Source: an uncultured Porphyromonadaceae bacterium (GTDB lineage: Bacteria > Bacteroidota > Bacteroidia > Bacteroidales > Muribaculaceae). From it: DNA of 64,000 nucleotides. Of this stretch, positions 29,635 through 39,233 are shown one piece after another. Position 1 is the first letter of the stretch; every line of letters begins with the position of its first letter. The position numbers were made by a program, and so were the translations under genes. The DNA lies in assembly GCA_947649495.1 (NCBI GenBank), contig CANSRU010000012.1, positions 1 to 64,000 of the forward strand. The letters run 5' to 3'. Below the pieces are notes generated by a model. That model did no database searches, was not told the DNA's origin, and worked only from the letters and a program-made list of their open reading frames with translations.

Positions 29635-30708
29635 TTACATGTGTGACGTTTTGGCAAGTAACCAGTTGTCGAGTATAACCATGGCTGCCATTGCCTCAAC
29701 CACCGGCACTGCTCGTGGAAGCACACAGGGATCGTGGCGACCGCGGGCGTGTAGCACTGTTTTCTGAAGTGTGTCGGTCACGGTGCTTACATCGCGCAGG
29801 AGTGTGGCCACCGGTTTGAACGCGACACGGAAATATATGTCCTGACCGTTGGATATGCCACCTTGTATTCCTCCTGAATGGTTGGTGCGGGTGTGTATAC
29901 GCCCGTTTTCTACGGTAAAAGTGTCGATCATTTCAGTCCCGAGTCGTCCGGCTCCCTCGAATCCCATGCCGTAGTCAAATCCTTTGGCGGCATTTATGGA
30001 TAGCATCGCTGCGGCAAGCTGTGCATGGAGTTTGCCGGCTACAGGTTCGCCCAATCCGGGCGGGCACCCTTTTATCACACCTGTGATTATTCCGCCGACG
30101 GTGTCGCCGGCCGATTTGACACGGTTGAGCAGGGCTATCATCCTCTCTGCGGTGTCAGGGTCGGGGCATCGTACAGGATTGGAGTCTATGAGCGCGGGGT
30201 CGTAGTGTGTGTAGGGTGCGTTAAGCGTGATATTGCCTACGGTCGATGTGTAGGCATAGACTTTTATACCTAAGAAGTCGAGCGCTTGAGCCGCGAAACT
30301 GCCTCCCACTACACGGGCCACCGTTTCACGGGCTGATGAGCGTCCGCCTCCGCGATGGTCGCGTATGCCATATTTTGCGGCGTATGTGTAGTCGGCGTGC
30401 GACGGCCGGTAGGTGTGGAGCATTTCATCGTAATCTTTCGGATTGGTGTTGGTGTTCGGGATTGTAAACCCGATTGGGGCTCCGGTGGTTACACCATCAA
30501 GCAGGCCTGAAAGTATCTGTACCTCATCGGGTTCGTTGCGCGGGCTCACTATTGATGACTGTCCGGGACGGCGTCTGCGGAGTTGGGCTTGTATCTTTTC
30601 CAGATTTATATGTATGCCCGAAGGCATTCCGTCAATAACGCCACCGAGTGCTGGTCCGTGGGATTCACCGAATGTGGTGAGGCGGAATATGTTGCCGAAA
30701 GTGTTCAT
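29635..30708 (-). CDS. aroC: Chorismate synthase
   Basis: Chorismate synthase (357 residues) turns EPSP into chorismate with reduced FMN, the last common step to aromatic compounds. [19 protein letters not shown], the [19 protein letters not shown] region and [17 protein letters not shown] are well conserved, as are [15 protein letters not shown] and [17 protein letters not shown]. Its start codon overlaps the ybaK stop by 1 nt, so the two are co-translated. Confidence 0.97.
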   Translation of the reverse strand: MNTFGNIFRLTTFGESHGPALGGVIDGMPSGIHINLEKIQAQLRRRRPGQSSIVSPRNEPDEVQILSGLLDGVTTGAPIGFTIPNTNTNPKDYDEMLHTYRPSHADYTYAAKYGIRDHRGGGRSSARETVARVVGGSFAAQALDFLGIKVYAYTSTVGNITLNAPYTHYDPALIDSNPVRCPDPDTAERMIALLNRVKSAGDTVGGIITGVIKGCPPGLGEPVAGKLHAQLAAAMLSINAAKGFDYGMGFEGAGRLGTEMIDTFTVENGRIHTRTNHSGGIQGGISNGQDIYFRVAFKPVATLLRDVSTVTDTLQKTVLHARGRHDPCVLPRAVPVVEAMAAMVILDNWLLAKTSHM

Positions 30709-31193
30709 TAGTTGTTTTGTATAAGATCAATTGTTGTCGCGCTTACAAATGATATGAGGTCAGTAGGGTTCAGGCCTATCTGAAGTCCGCGAATGCCGGC
30801 GCTTATAAATATTTCGTTGAAATCGACAGCTGTGGAATGAATGAATATCGGAAATGGCTTTTTCAGCCCGATAGGGGAGCAGCCACCTCGGATATATCCT
30901 GTCAGCGGTAGCAGCTCTTTCATCGGAATCAAGTCGGCTTTCTTGGCGCCCGCTGCCCGGGCCGCTTTCTTGAGGTCGATTTCACAGTTCCCGGGAACCA
31001 CGCAGATGAAATGGCCGCAACCGTTGCCTTGCAGCACGAGGGTCTTGAACACCTGGCGTATATCCTCTCCAAGCTCTTGGGCCACGTGTGTTGCCGAGAG
31101 GTCGCTCTCGTCCACGGTGTATGGGATGAGCCGGTAGCTGATGCCTGCCTTGTCGAGCAGACGCGCTGCGTTGGTTTTCGTCAGATGTGCCAT
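30708..31193 (-). CDS. ybaK: Cys-tRNA(Pro)/Cys-tRNA(Cys) deacylase YbaK
   Basis: A 161-residue YbaK/EbsC-type trans-editing enzyme that hydrolyses Cys-tRNA(Pro). The motif QVFKTLVLQ (with the functional lysine), [28 protein letters not shown] and [21 protein letters not shown] are characteristic. Its -7 box TAACTTTG lies ~47 bp upstream. It heads an operon with aroC and a radical SAM gene. Confidence 0.94.
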   Translation of the reverse strand: MAHLTKTNAARLLDKAGISYRLIPYTVDESDLSATHVAQELGEDIRQVFKTLVLQGNGCGHFICVVPGNCEIDLKKAARAAGAKKADLIPMKELLPLTGYIRGGCSPIGLKKPFPIFIHSTAVDFNEIFISAGIRGLQIGLNPTDLISFVSATTIDLIQNN

Positions 31194-31239
31194 AGACAGT
31201 TTGTGATCGGTTCGTGTGGTGCGATTGCTGTAGATGACG

Positions 31240-31247
31240 CAAAGTTA
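31240..31247 (-). promoter_or_regulatory. ybaK operon -7 box
   Basis: TAACTTTG (31247-31240) on the minus strand matches the consensus; predicted leader ~40 nt. No clear -33 TTTG is seen. Confidence 0.45.
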
Positions 31248-31330
31248 TAAAAATGCTTCAACTTTTTCACCGGCTTTGTTGTTTTTAATCGTGTAATAAA
31301 ATTTAAGAAACTAAAAACCCGTTTCAGATT

Positions 31331-31852
31331 ATGAAAAAGTTTATCATCGTATTGCTCGCGGTAATAGGTATGACAGCCGGCGCGAATGCTCAAAAAATGA
31401 ATCTATCCGTAAGTTACGGCGGCTATACCTTGATGGATGCCGCTGATTATCATGATGGCTGGCATCATGTCAATAACGCATGGGGTGCGCTCAACATCGG
31501 TTTTAATGTCCAGGTGCTCCCGAAATTCTGGGTAGGTCCGTCGTATACGTTCTCAAGCACCAGCACCAAGGGTTCGCACTCAAATGACATCGCTTATCAT
31601 GCCATTATGGTCAACGGTCGTTATGATTACTACAGGAACCGTCTGCTCACCATGTATGCACACATGGGTATAGGTGCTGAGATATCTCACATGATGCCTT
31701 ATGATGATGACGCTTACAATAAATGTTATTTCGCTTTCCAACTCTCGCCTATAGGTGTTGACGTACAGCTCAGTAAGATGTTCACAATGTTCGGTGAACT
31801 CGGCTTCGGTGCTCAGGGTCTCCTTCAGGTTGGCGCAAGAGTGAACTTTTAA
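31331..31852 (+). CDS. Small outer-membrane beta-barrel protein
   Basis: A 173-residue protein with a signal peptide (FIIVLLAVIGMTAGANA) and alternating barrel-like strands (MNLSVSYGGYTLM, WGALNIGFNVQVL, FWVGPSYTF, GVDVQLSKMFTMFGELGFGA) ending LLQVGARVNF with a terminal Phe, typical of outer-membrane beta-barrels. The size fits an 8-stranded porin-like barrel. The function is unknown. It is followed 14 bp later by a small unknown gene. Confidence 0.75.
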   Translation: MKKFIIVLLAVIGMTAGANAQKMNLSVSYGGYTLMDAADYHDGWHHVNNAWGALNIGFNVQVLPKFWVGPSYTFSSTSTKGSHSNDIAYHAIMVNGRYDYYRNRLLTMYAHMGIGAEISHMMPYDDDAYNKCYFAFQLSPIGVDVQLSKMFTMFGELGFGAQGLLQVGARVNF

Positions 31853-31866
31853 CCGCACTGCTTGTT

Positions 31867-32103
31867 ATGAATGACAGATTAGGCTATAAGGCAAAGAAAG
31901 AGCTGCCCGACAGTATGTTCGGTTTACCCGAGCGCCGGGAGTATCCTATGCCTGATGCCGCACATGTGCGGGCCGCCGAATCCTATTTCCGGTATTGTCC
32001 GGAGGAATTACGTCCGAAATTGGCTAAGGCAATATTGGCGCGGGCGGCGGAATATGGCGTGGATGTGGAGAGTCCCACGGTCCTGTCGTATGCAAAGGAA
32101 TAG
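31867..32103 (+). CDS. Small hypothetical protein (78 residues)
   Basis: A soluble protein with LPDSMFGLPERREYPMPDAAHVRAAESYF and a helical end. This resembles short domains found in phage-type and hypothetical proteins with the pattern FALPExRxYPIPDxAHxRNA, but I cannot give a function. It shares a transcript with the upstream barrel gene, and a terminator follows. Confidence 0.6.
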   Translation: MNDRLGYKAKKELPDSMFGLPERREYPMPDAAHVRAAESYFRYCPEELRPKLAKAILARAAEYGVDVESPTVLSYAKE

Positions 32104-32132
32104 AAGCTAATATTTTAATATCCAATTCCCTG

Positions 32133-32171
32133 CGAGGGTGGTGTTGAGAGAAACATCACCCCTCGTTTTTT
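32133..32171 (+). terminator. Terminator upstream of asd
   Basis: CGAGGG plus TGGTGTT pairs with AACATCA plus CCCTCG (one bulged C), followed by a T6 run (32165-32171). Confidence 0.7.
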
Positions 32172-32202
32172 ATTGGCATACAATGAAAAATTAGTAAATT
32201 TG
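32172..32202 (+). promoter_or_regulatory. asd promoter
   Basis: ATTG (32172-32175), 19 bp, TAAATTTG (32195-32202). Predicted leader ~26 nt. Confidence 0.6.
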
Positions 32203-32233
32203 CACAAATATTTTAATTAGGAATATAAACGCA

Positions 32234-33241
32234 ATGAATGTAGCTATTGTGGGCGCAAGCGGCGCCGTCGGACAAGAATTTCTCCGAGTGCTCGATGAGC
32301 AGAATTTTCCTGTGGACAATCTGTTGCTTTTTGGCTCGAAACGCAGCGCCGGCCGCAAATATACGTGGCGCGGTCGTGAGTATGAGGTTAAGGAGCTAAG
32401 ACATGGCGATGATTTCAAGGGTGTGGATGTCGCTTTCACATCGGCCGGTGCCGGAGTGTCGAAGGAGTATGCCGAAACCATAACCAAGCATGGTGCCATA
32501 ATGATAGACAATTCAAGCGCGTTCAGAATGGATGAGGATGTGCCGCTCGTAGTGCCTGAGGTCAATGGCGACGATGCATTCAACACTCCGCGCAATATTA
32601 TAGCCAATCCTAATTGCACGACTATACAGATGGTTGTGGCATTGAAGCCGATTAATGACATAAGCCCGATTCGTCGCGTGCATGTGGCTACATATCAGGC
32701 CGCGAGTGGCGCCGGTGCTGCCGCTATGGATGAGCTGGTGCATCAGTATGAGCAACTGCAGCGCGGCGAGACCCCGACGGTGGAAAAGTTTGCCTACCAG
32801 CTGGCATATAATGTTCTTCCCCATGTTGATGTGTTCATGGACAATGGGTACACCAAGGAGGAGATGAAAATGTATAATGAGACCAAGAAGATAATGCATG
32901 CCCCGAAACTCGATGTCAGTGCCACATGTGTGCGTGTGCCGGTGATGCGTGCGCACAGCGAGGCTATCTGGGTGGAGACGGAGGAGCCTATCGCTCTCGA
33001 CCGTCTGCGCGATGCTTTTGCAAACGCTGAAGGGCTTGTGGTGATGGACAATCCGGCAGAAAAGGTTTATCCGATGCCGCTCGACATAGCCAACAAGGAT
33101 GCTGTGTATGTGGGTCGCATACGCAAGGACCTCACTAATGAATGTGGATTGTCGTTCTGGGTGGTTGGCGACCAGATAAAGAAAGGTGCCGCTCTTAATG
33201 CCGTGCAGATAGCTCAATACATGCTGACTCATAAGAAATAA
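32234..33241 (+). CDS. asd: Aspartate-semialdehyde dehydrogenase
   Basis: A 335-residue enzyme that makes aspartate semialdehyde from aspartyl phosphate, feeding lysine/diaminopimelate, threonine and methionine synthesis. The NADP-binding GASGAVGQ (7-14) and the catalytic NPNCTTIQ with Cys128 are intact, and [15 protein letters not shown] is the usual substrate-binding region. It is followed 13 bp later by an antiporter gene. Confidence 0.96.
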   Translation: MNVAIVGASGAVGQEFLRVLDEQNFPVDNLLLFGSKRSAGRKYTWRGREYEVKELRHGDDFKGVDVAFTSAGAGVSKEYAETITKHGAIMIDNSSAFRMDEDVPLVVPEVNGDDAFNTPRNIIANPNCTTIQMVVALKPINDISPIRRVHVATYQAASGAGAAAMDELVHQYEQLQRGETPTVEKFAYQLAYNVLPHVDVFMDNGYTKEEMKMYNETKKIMHAPKLDVSATCVRVPVMRAHSEAIWVETEEPIALDRLRDAFANAEGLVVMDNPAEKVYPMPLDIANKDAVYVGRIRKDLTNECGLSFWVVGDQIKKGAALNAVQIAQYMLTHKK

Positions 33242-33253
33242 CAGGAACAACTG

Positions 33254-35440
33254 ATGCTGTTGTCGCTCGCCATACCGGCCACAAGGCCGCTTGTGTCGTC
33301 GCCGGTCGCTATATTTCTGATAGTGCTTGCGATAATATTGCTTGCGCCCCTGCTGCTGAACCGCCTTAAAATTCCCCATGTGATAGGGCTTATAGTGGCA
33401 GGTGTGGTTGTGGGGCCTCATGGATGCAATATATTGGCGCGCGACATGAGCTTCGAGGTCTTTGGCCAGGTGGGGCTCCTCTATCTTATGTTTCTGGCCG
33501 GAGTGGAGATAGATATGTACCACTTGCGGAAAAATATAAGGCGGGGCTTTGTGTTCGGTCTGTTTACATTTGTCATTCCGCTTGTGCTCGGCACTATATC
33601 CGGACTTTTGTTCCTGAATCTGGATATGCTCACATCGGTGTTGCTGGCTTCTATGTTTGCGGCGCACACGCTGCTTGCCTACCCGATAGTGTCGCGCTTC
33701 GGTCTGACCCGGAATCCGGCAGTGATAATAGCTATTGCCGGTACTATATTCACGGTGCTCGGTTCACTGGTGGTGCTCGCCTCTATTGTGGGGGTGGTGC
33801 GCGAGGGCGAATTTAATTTTGCCATGATAGGCAAATTGCTCGGGGGGCTTCTGCTATATTGTGTGGTGACAATCTATGCATATCCACGGATAACGCGATG
33901 GTTTTTCAAACGTTACCATGATGGAATATTGCAGTTTGTCTACGTGCTGGTGATGGTGTTCCTTGCCGCGGAAACAGCGACGATGATAGGCATAGAGGGG
34001 GTGTTCGGCGCGTTTTTCGCCGGCATTGTGCTCAATAGGTACATTCCCGGCCGTTCACCGTTGATGAACCGAATAGAGTTCGTCGGCAATGCTTTGTTTA
34101 TCCCCTATTTCCTTATCGGTGTGGGAATGCTGATCAATCTGCGGGTTCTGATGTCGGGATGGGTCACCCTGTATGTCGCGGCAGTGATGAGTGTCACTGC
34201 GATGGCAGGAAAGTGGCTAGCGGCGTTTGTTACCCAACGTGCTTTCCGTATGAGGGGAGTGGAGCGCTCGATGCTTTATCAGTTGTCGAACGCGCATACG
34301 GCGGTTGCATTGGCTGTGGTTATGATTGGTTTTAAGCTCGGAATATTCGGCGAGTCGATACTGGATGGAACGATAGTGATGATTCTGGTTACGTGTACGG
34401 TTTCGTCGATCGGAACTTCGCGTGCTGCATCGCGTCTGAAGGTGCTCTCGCTAAAACCTGACCGGGTGGTGGAGAATGCCGATGCCGACAAGAAGCGTGT
34501 AAATACACTGATTCCGGTGGTGAATCCGGCGAGTGCCACTGAATTGGTAAATCTTGCCATGATGATGAACGGAGCATCTCGCCGTAACAATCTGTATGGG
34601 TTGCATGTGCGTAATGACAATTCTCCATCATCGCGCGCGGTCGGGCAGAACTCGCTCGATGTGGCGCAGCAGGTGGCCGCGAGCGCCGATGTGCGTCTTG
34701 ACCCCATAGAGCGTTATGATCTCAATTTTGTGACAGGAGTGCTGAACACTATCGAGGAGCGGGATATCAATGAAGTGGTGATAGGATTGCACCGACGCAG
34801 CAATGTGATAGATTCTTTCTTCGGGGATAAGCTCACGCAGTTGCTGAAGGCTACCTACCGTATGGTGGTTATATCACGTTGCTACATTCCGGTCAACACC
34901 ATGCGGCGAGTGGTCGTTTCGGTGCCTGATAAGGCTGAATATGAGACCGGCTTCGTGCGCTGGGTTCGTGCCATCGGCAACCTGACGCGGCAGCTCGGTT
35001 GCCGGGTGGTGTTCTGCTGTTCGAGCGCCACGCGCAGGTCTATAGAAGCTGTCCTGAAGCATGGAGGATATGAGATACGCTCGGAGTATCGTCTGGTGGA
35101 GGAGTGGGACGATTTTATATTGTTGGCAAACAAGATTCTCGACGAGGATTTGTTTGTTGTGGTCAGTGCCCGCCGTTCGTCAGTGTCGTTTACTTCCGAC
35201 ATGGATCAGTTGCCTGAATTTTTGCGCAAATACTTCGCCCAGAATAATCTGATAGTGCTTTATCCTGAGCAGTTCGGGGAATCGGCCGACATACCTACGA
35301 TGACGGATGTGTTGTCGACCGATATGGCGTCGGCTCCCTCGGCCTTATGGTTGCGGATTATGGATTTCTACAGATCGGCGTCGGCTTTGTGGCGTCGCAT
35401 CAAGCACCGCCGTCCGCGTCCTAATAAAATAGATTTATAA
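33254..35440 (+). CDS. CPA2-family cation:proton antiporter with USP-like C-domain
   Basis: A 728-residue inner-membrane antiporter. The first ~390 residues form about 12 membrane helices (AIFLIVLAIILLAPLLLNRL, IGLIVAGVVVGP, VGLLYLMFLAGVEID, MLTSVLLASMFAAHTLLAYP), matching Na+/H+ or K+/H+ exchangers of the KefB/NhaS type. The remaining ~330 residues are cytosolic and contain parts like universal-stress-protein domains (RRVVVSVPDKAEYETGFVRW). No TrkA-N domain is visible. Ion specificity cannot be read from sequence. It is cotranscribed with asd. Confidence 0.85.
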   Translation: MLLSLAIPATRPLVSSPVAIFLIVLAIILLAPLLLNRLKIPHVIGLIVAGVVVGPHGCNILARDMSFEVFGQVGLLYLMFLAGVEIDMYHLRKNIRRGFVFGLFTFVIPLVLGTISGLLFLNLDMLTSVLLASMFAAHTLLAYPIVSRFGLTRNPAVIIAIAGTIFTVLGSLVVLASIVGVVREGEFNFAMIGKLLGGLLLYCVVTIYAYPRITRWFFKRYHDGILQFVYVLVMVFLAAETATMIGIEGVFGAFFAGIVLNRYIPGRSPLMNRIEFVGNALFIPYFLIGVGMLINLRVLMSGWVTLYVAAVMSVTAMAGKWLAAFVTQRAFRMRGVERSMLYQLSNAHTAVALAVVMIGFKLGIFGESILDGTIVMILVTCTVSSIGTSRAASRLKVLSLKPDRVVENADADKKRVNTLIPVVNPASATELVNLAMMMNGASRRNNLYGLHVRNDNSPSSRAVGQNSLDVAQQVAASADVRLDPIERYDLNFVTGVLNTIEERDINEVVIGLHRRSNVIDSFFGDKLTQLLKATYRMVVISRCYIPVNTMRRVVVSVPDKAEYETGFVRWVRAIGNLTRQLGCRVVFCCSSATRRSIEAVLKHGGYEIRSEYRLVEEWDDFILLANKILDEDLFVVVSARRSSVSFTSDMDQLPEFLRKYFAQNNLIVLYPEQFGESADIPTMTDVLSTDMASAPSALWLRIMDFYRSASALWRRIKHRRPRPNKIDL

Positions 35441-35462
35441 TCCGCATAGTCAAGCCTGAGTT

Positions 35463-35654
35463 ATGTCGTTCTGGAAATTTATAAAGGGTTGGATTGTGTA
35501 CGATTTTCTGTTTGGACATCGTGATGACGATTGTTCGTGTGGCGATTCGTGTTCTGACTGTGATTCTGATGATGTATGCGGTGAGTGCCGATGGGATGGA
35601 TGGCCAACTGATATTGACGATTATATTGGGATGTCTGATGACGATTATGTGTGA
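35463..35654 (+). CDS. Small Cys/Asp-rich protein
   Basis: A 63-residue protein with an N-terminal aromatic part (MSFWKFIKGWIVYDFLFGH) and then an Asp- and Cys-rich core with six cysteines at 24, 26, 30, 33, 39 and 42 (patterns CxC, CxxC, CxxC). Seventeen acidic residues and no signal peptide suggest a cytosolic metal-binding or membrane-face protein. It lies 22 bp after the antiporter gene, probably in the same transcript. I know no named family. Confidence 0.55.
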   Translation: MSFWKFIKGWIVYDFLFGHRDDDCSCGDSCSDCDSDDVCGECRWDGWPTDIDDYIGMSDDDYV

Positions 35655-35668
35655 ATTAGTGATTGTTT

Positions 35669-36676
35669 TTACCGGTGAGTAAGCGCCATCCTGACAAAAA
35701 TATAATTAACCGACCCGCATATTGCAAGAACCGGTAGCAGAGCAAGCTCTGGTCCGGTTAGCATGCTGAATACTGACACCAGTATGAGTTGCAGGCTGAA
35801 GTTTAGGATATGGCTTGCAGTAAACAATATGGCTTTTCTGATATTTGGCTTTGTGTGAAAAGTGAACAGATTTGAAAGTATGAAATTACAAATAAGGCTT
35901 ACGGTATAGCTTATGACTGTGGATGTTACGGTCGGCATGCCGTAGTGCGAAACCAACAATAGAAATACCGAATATTGTATGATAACTGCTATGATGCCTA
36001 CTATTGCGAAACGCATTATTTCTGCCTTTCGGGATGATGTGTGAAATAATGTGGCAAATATTCTCACTATGCGTTTTCGGATGGAATCCGTACTTATTTT
36101 TTTTGAGTGAGCGGCAAAATCAAGCATTGCGTCATCGCCATTTGAGTCGCCATAAGCATACATGTTTTCGGGGACTGCATCGGGGATCTCCGCAATTATC
36201 CGAGCAACTTTCTCTTTACCATGGCAATTAGGCGTATGGAATCGTCCGGTGAGACATCCGTCGGAATCAGTCTCCACTTCAGTGGCAATTACGCCGTCTA
36301 TACCTTTGTGTTTGGCCCAAGGTTTAATCCAATCGGATAAACTTGCTGATACTATGTATAGTCTGTGTCCTGAGGCCTTGTGTTTGTTGAGAATCTCCAC
36401 GGTTGAATATCTTAGGTCTCGTTCAATCAAGGGTGCGAATTTCTCTCCAAGTTCACGGAATTGCAAGAGTGACATGCCTTTGAAGAGGCGGGAAAACAAA
36501 ATTTCCTTAGCCGAACTATTGCTGATGATGCCAAGCCGCCACATAATCAACCAAGGGAATGTTAATGCCATTCCGCGTATGAATTTAAATTTGCCGAGTG
36601 CAAATTTGCTGAATGAGATAAAGGTGTCGTGGCGGGTAAGTGTGCCGTCGAAGTCAAATAGCGCAATCGGCGTCAT
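35669..36676 (-). CDS. HAD phosphatase fused to a GtrA-like membrane domain
   Basis: A 335-residue fusion. Residues ~1-205 are a HAD-IB phosphatase (LFDFDGTLTRHD with Asp8 and Asp10; YIVSASLSDW; YGDSNGDDAML). Residues ~215-335 are a GtrA-like domain of four membrane helices (AEIMRFAIVGIIAVIIQYSVF ... YTVSLICNFILSNLFTF). GtrA proteins act at polyprenyl-phosphate-sugar steps, often as proposed flippases. I start at ATG 36676, which overlaps the UbiA stop as ATGA. Longer frames from 36709 or TTG 36721 overlap the UbiA gene. The fusion could dephosphorylate and present a lipid-linked sugar. Confidence 0.85.
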   Translation of the reverse strand: MTPIALFDFDGTLTRHDTFISFSKFALGKFKFIRGMALTFPWLIMWRLGIISNSSAKEILFSRLFKGMSLLQFRELGEKFAPLIERDLRYSTVEILNKHKASGHRLYIVSASLSDWIKPWAKHKGIDGVIATEVETDSDGCLTGRFHTPNCHGKEKVARIIAEIPDAVPENMYAYGDSNGDDAMLDFAAHSKKISTDSIRKRIVRIFATLFHTSSRKAEIMRFAIVGIIAVIIQYSVFLLLVSHYGMPTVTSTVISYTVSLICNFILSNLFTFHTKPNIRKAILFTASHILNFSLQLILVSVFSMLTGPELALLPVLAICGSVNYIFVRMALTHR

Positions 36677-37557
36677 AGGTAGATTATGAAGAGGAATACT
36701 ATTATCCATAATGTTAGGCAACTATGGATGAAGTGATCGTGAAACAATATTTTAGTGGGGCTTCCACTGCGTCCATCAACTATAGTGACCTGCAGATAAC
36801 GTAAAATCCCTGCGATGACGAATATGGAAGTTATGTAGACATATCCGCTGCCCATTCGATTCTCAACCTCAGGGCTTACAGTATAGCTTATGTAGCAAAC
36901 GACAGTTATCGCGCCTATAATGCCAAGGGTCTGGTTGAGAAACGCGATGTTGTAATTATGGGTGTTTTTTCTTGTTTCAATTCCGGTGGAGTTACGTATA
37001 AGCACGTCATCGTATCTTTTGGCAAATGCCAGAAATAGTGCTATAAGGAAGGTCATAAGCACAATCCATGGAGATAACCAGATATGACATGATGTGCCAC
37101 CGGCGAATAACCGCAGTACAAATCCAAGTGAAATTATGAAGACATCGATTATGGCAAATTGTTTCAGCCACATGCAATATGCTATATTCAAGATAAAATA
37201 CGTGAGGATAATTGACATGAGGTGGAGAGAGCTTCCTGATGTGAGCAGAAAGCAGGAAGCAAGTGCCAACAATATAAGCAGTGCCATTATTGCATATGCA
37301 GTCCGAACCAGAATGTGGCCGGCAGCAATTGGCCGAAATTTTTTCTTAGGATGATGCCTGTCTGCTTCGATGTCCAAGATGTCGTTCAGACAATAGATTG
37401 CACTTGCGGTCATTGAAAAGGCTATGAAGGCTACGATAGTCTGGTGCCAGCACCAAATATCGAATAGTGAACCGTTGAAAAACAAGGGAAGAGCTACAAA
37501 TATATTTTTTGCCCATTGCTGTGGGCGAATCAGATTTATCAAATGCTTTGATTTCAT
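36673..37557 (-). CDS. UbiA-family prenyltransferase, decaprenyl-phosphate phosphoribosyltransferase-like
   Basis: A 294-residue polytopic enzyme with about nine membrane helices. It has the RPQQWAKNIFVALPLFFNG N-terminus and YCLNDILDIEADRHHPKKKFRPIAAG, which carries the NDxxDxxxD (58-66) metal site and the basic HPKKKFRP segment typical of DPPR synthases (polyprenyl-P plus PRPP giving polyprenyl-phosphoribose 5-phosphate). The second region DVFIISLGFVLRLFAGG and FLAFAKRYDDVL also fits. The next gene starts inside its stop codon. Confidence 0.88.
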   Translation of the reverse strand: MKSKHLINLIRPQQWAKNIFVALPLFFNGSLFDIWCWHQTIVAFIAFSMTASAIYCLNDILDIEADRHHPKKKFRPIAAGHILVRTAYAIMALLILLALASCFLLTSGSSLHLMSIILTYFILNIAYCMWLKQFAIIDVFIISLGFVLRLFAGGTSCHIWLSPWIVLMTFLIALFLAFAKRYDDVLIRNSTGIETRKNTHNYNIAFLNQTLGIIGAITVVCYISYTVSPEVENRMGSGYVYITSIFVIAGILRYLQVTIVDGRSGSPTKILFHDHFIHSCLTLWIIVFLFIIYL

Positions 37558-37612
37558 TCAGATGCCGTATGATGTTGAGAATGGTTGTTTAAGTATCCTG
37601 TTGTAAGCACAA

Positions 37613-38914
37613 TCAGAAGAATAGATGTCGTACCATCCATTGAGCTCCTACATAGAGACTCCCTACAGGACTTTGACTCATGGCGGCAGTAGGGTCGTAA
37701 AAACATGGAGAGATGCCGAATGTCAGAAGAATGAAGATGAATACAGCCTTGGTGGGAGGGATGTTGGTACGCAACCAGGAGTTGAGACGGGCTACATCAT
37801 TTATTATCCGCTGGGGAAATATGGAACGGAGCTTATTTAAGTCGATAATCAGGATAATGGCAAACAAGGGTATGGTGATATATTGGAACAACCGTCCATA
37901 GTCGCAGCTCAGTATGGTGAACATAGGTGTCAGGCAAAGAGATTGGGTGAGAAATAATGTGGACACTATGGTTTGCAAATCACTGCTGTGGCTCGATTTT
38001 TCTTTTTTGAACACGGATAGGTAAAATGTTACGAAGTAGTAAGCAATAAAGTAGATTATAGGCCAATATATCAATCCTATGTAATTGTCGGAGGAACCCA
38101 GGTTACGTTGGATGTGCATTATCATAGTGTTTTTGGTGTCCCATGCGAGGGCTCCGATGCTATCAGGTTTATAGGTTATTTTGACGTCAGGGAGCACTGT
38201 GTTCCAAGAGTCAATAATGGAGTTCATTATATATATGTCACCTTTGAATATGCACGATATGATGAATACAGCCAGTATTAATCCAATCAATACGATGTTG
38301 GATTTGATGTGTCGGCGGTCAGATAGGAATATCAGGGTCAATATAGGAGCACCCCAAAATATAAATGCCTCATGAATCAGGATGCCGATTATGACGATGG
38401 CGGTGGCTGCAATGCGTTTCAGTAATGTCTGTGAAGATATATCCCGTGCAAGATATAATGAGCAGATGAGAATCGCATATAGAAGATAGTCCTTTCGAAT
38501 GATATCTACCGTAAACCCACACATCAGCGGAGAGAGCACCACCCACCAGCAGTATTCTTTTTCCTTGAATTTTTTGAGAAAAAAACATGCCACAAACAGA
38601 TACGCGGCTATACAGATGATGGTGATAAGCAGTTTGGGATTGTTGTTGGTCAACGAGGTGTAAGTTAATAGAATTTCTCCAAGGAGTCCTCGTCTAACGA
38701 ATCCTCCACTGAAATTTATCAGAAACTCGGAATATTGGAATGACTTGAGAGCATCGGGTGAAAAATATAGAAGAACAACAGATGCAAACAGTTTCGCTAT
38801 TACTGATAAGATAAGTATGGTACTTATTACAAATATCGGAGTAAATAGGGGCTTGAAAATTGGATTTAAATGTGCGCGCAATCCCATAAATTCAGGTAAG
38901 GCCCTGATTCCCAT
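37613..38914 (-). CDS. Polytopic membrane protein, unknown; possible lipid-sugar transferase
   Basis: A 433-residue integral membrane protein with 10-12 predicted helices. A conserved-looking loop, EFLINFSGGFVRRGLLGEIL, follows the first helix, and a long loop between ~215 and ~270 contains WNTVLPDVKITYKPD. Size and topology resemble GT-C type glycosyltransferases or other envelope-polysaccharide proteins, but no DxD-type motif is clear. The start is ATG 38914 (or 38887). Its place 55 bp upstream of the UbiA-like gene suggests a shared pathway; the function is otherwise unknown. Confidence 0.65.
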   Translation of the reverse strand: MGIRALPEFMGLRAHLNPIFKPLFTPIFVISTILILSVIAKLFASVVLLYFSPDALKSFQYSEFLINFSGGFVRRGLLGEILLTYTSLTNNNPKLLITIICIAAYLFVACFFLKKFKEKEYCWWVVLSPLMCGFTVDIIRKDYLLYAILICSLYLARDISSQTLLKRIAATAIVIIGILIHEAFIFWGAPILTLIFLSDRRHIKSNIVLIGLILAVFIISCIFKGDIYIMNSIIDSWNTVLPDVKITYKPDSIGALAWDTKNTMIMHIQRNLGSSDNYIGLIYWPIIYFIAYYFVTFYLSVFKKEKSSHSSDLQTIVSTLFLTQSLCLTPMFTILSCDYGRLFQYITIPLFAIILIIDLNKLRSIFPQRIINDVARLNSWLRTNIPPTKAVFIFILLTFGISPCFYDPTAAMSQSPVGSLYVGAQWMVRHLFF

Positions 38915-39228
38915 GGAGGCCACTATGTTTATAAAACAAAATACGTGGGAATCTTACATGTTGCTCTTCCCACCGTCTGAGGCCTTCGCATCGCCCGAAA
39001 TAGAGAGGTCGAGCAACGCAGAGGCCCACGTATGCAACTATTATGGCCGGAATTGATACCCAGTCAAATAACAAGCATACATAAAGACATCTACCGTTGC
39101 TTTTACCTGCTCTATTTTTGAAAGTTGCGAAGTTTCAGACAGTCAGGAATAAAAGCTTAGTAACGCTTTTGTTATATAGATATGATATGTCGCTTAGTCT
39201 TACTCTTAAAACTAAAAAGCGAGCAATC
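38915..39228 (-). other. Long untranslated leader or intergenic region with hairpins
   Basis: About 300 bp between a likely minus-strand promoter (39234-39264) and the membrane-protein gene have no convincing ORF. GTGGGAA and TTCCCAC (within 38945-38975) form a hairpin. GGCCT/AGGCC copies and a second CCCACGT allow alternative pairings. It may be a structured leader. Confidence 0.3.
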
Positions 39229-39233
39229 GTTTG

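Noticed and set aside
32513-33667. A 384-codon open frame on the minus strand across asd and the antiporter gene
   Set aside because: It crosses two well-supported genes, and its His/Tyr-rich composition is typical of antisense shadows.
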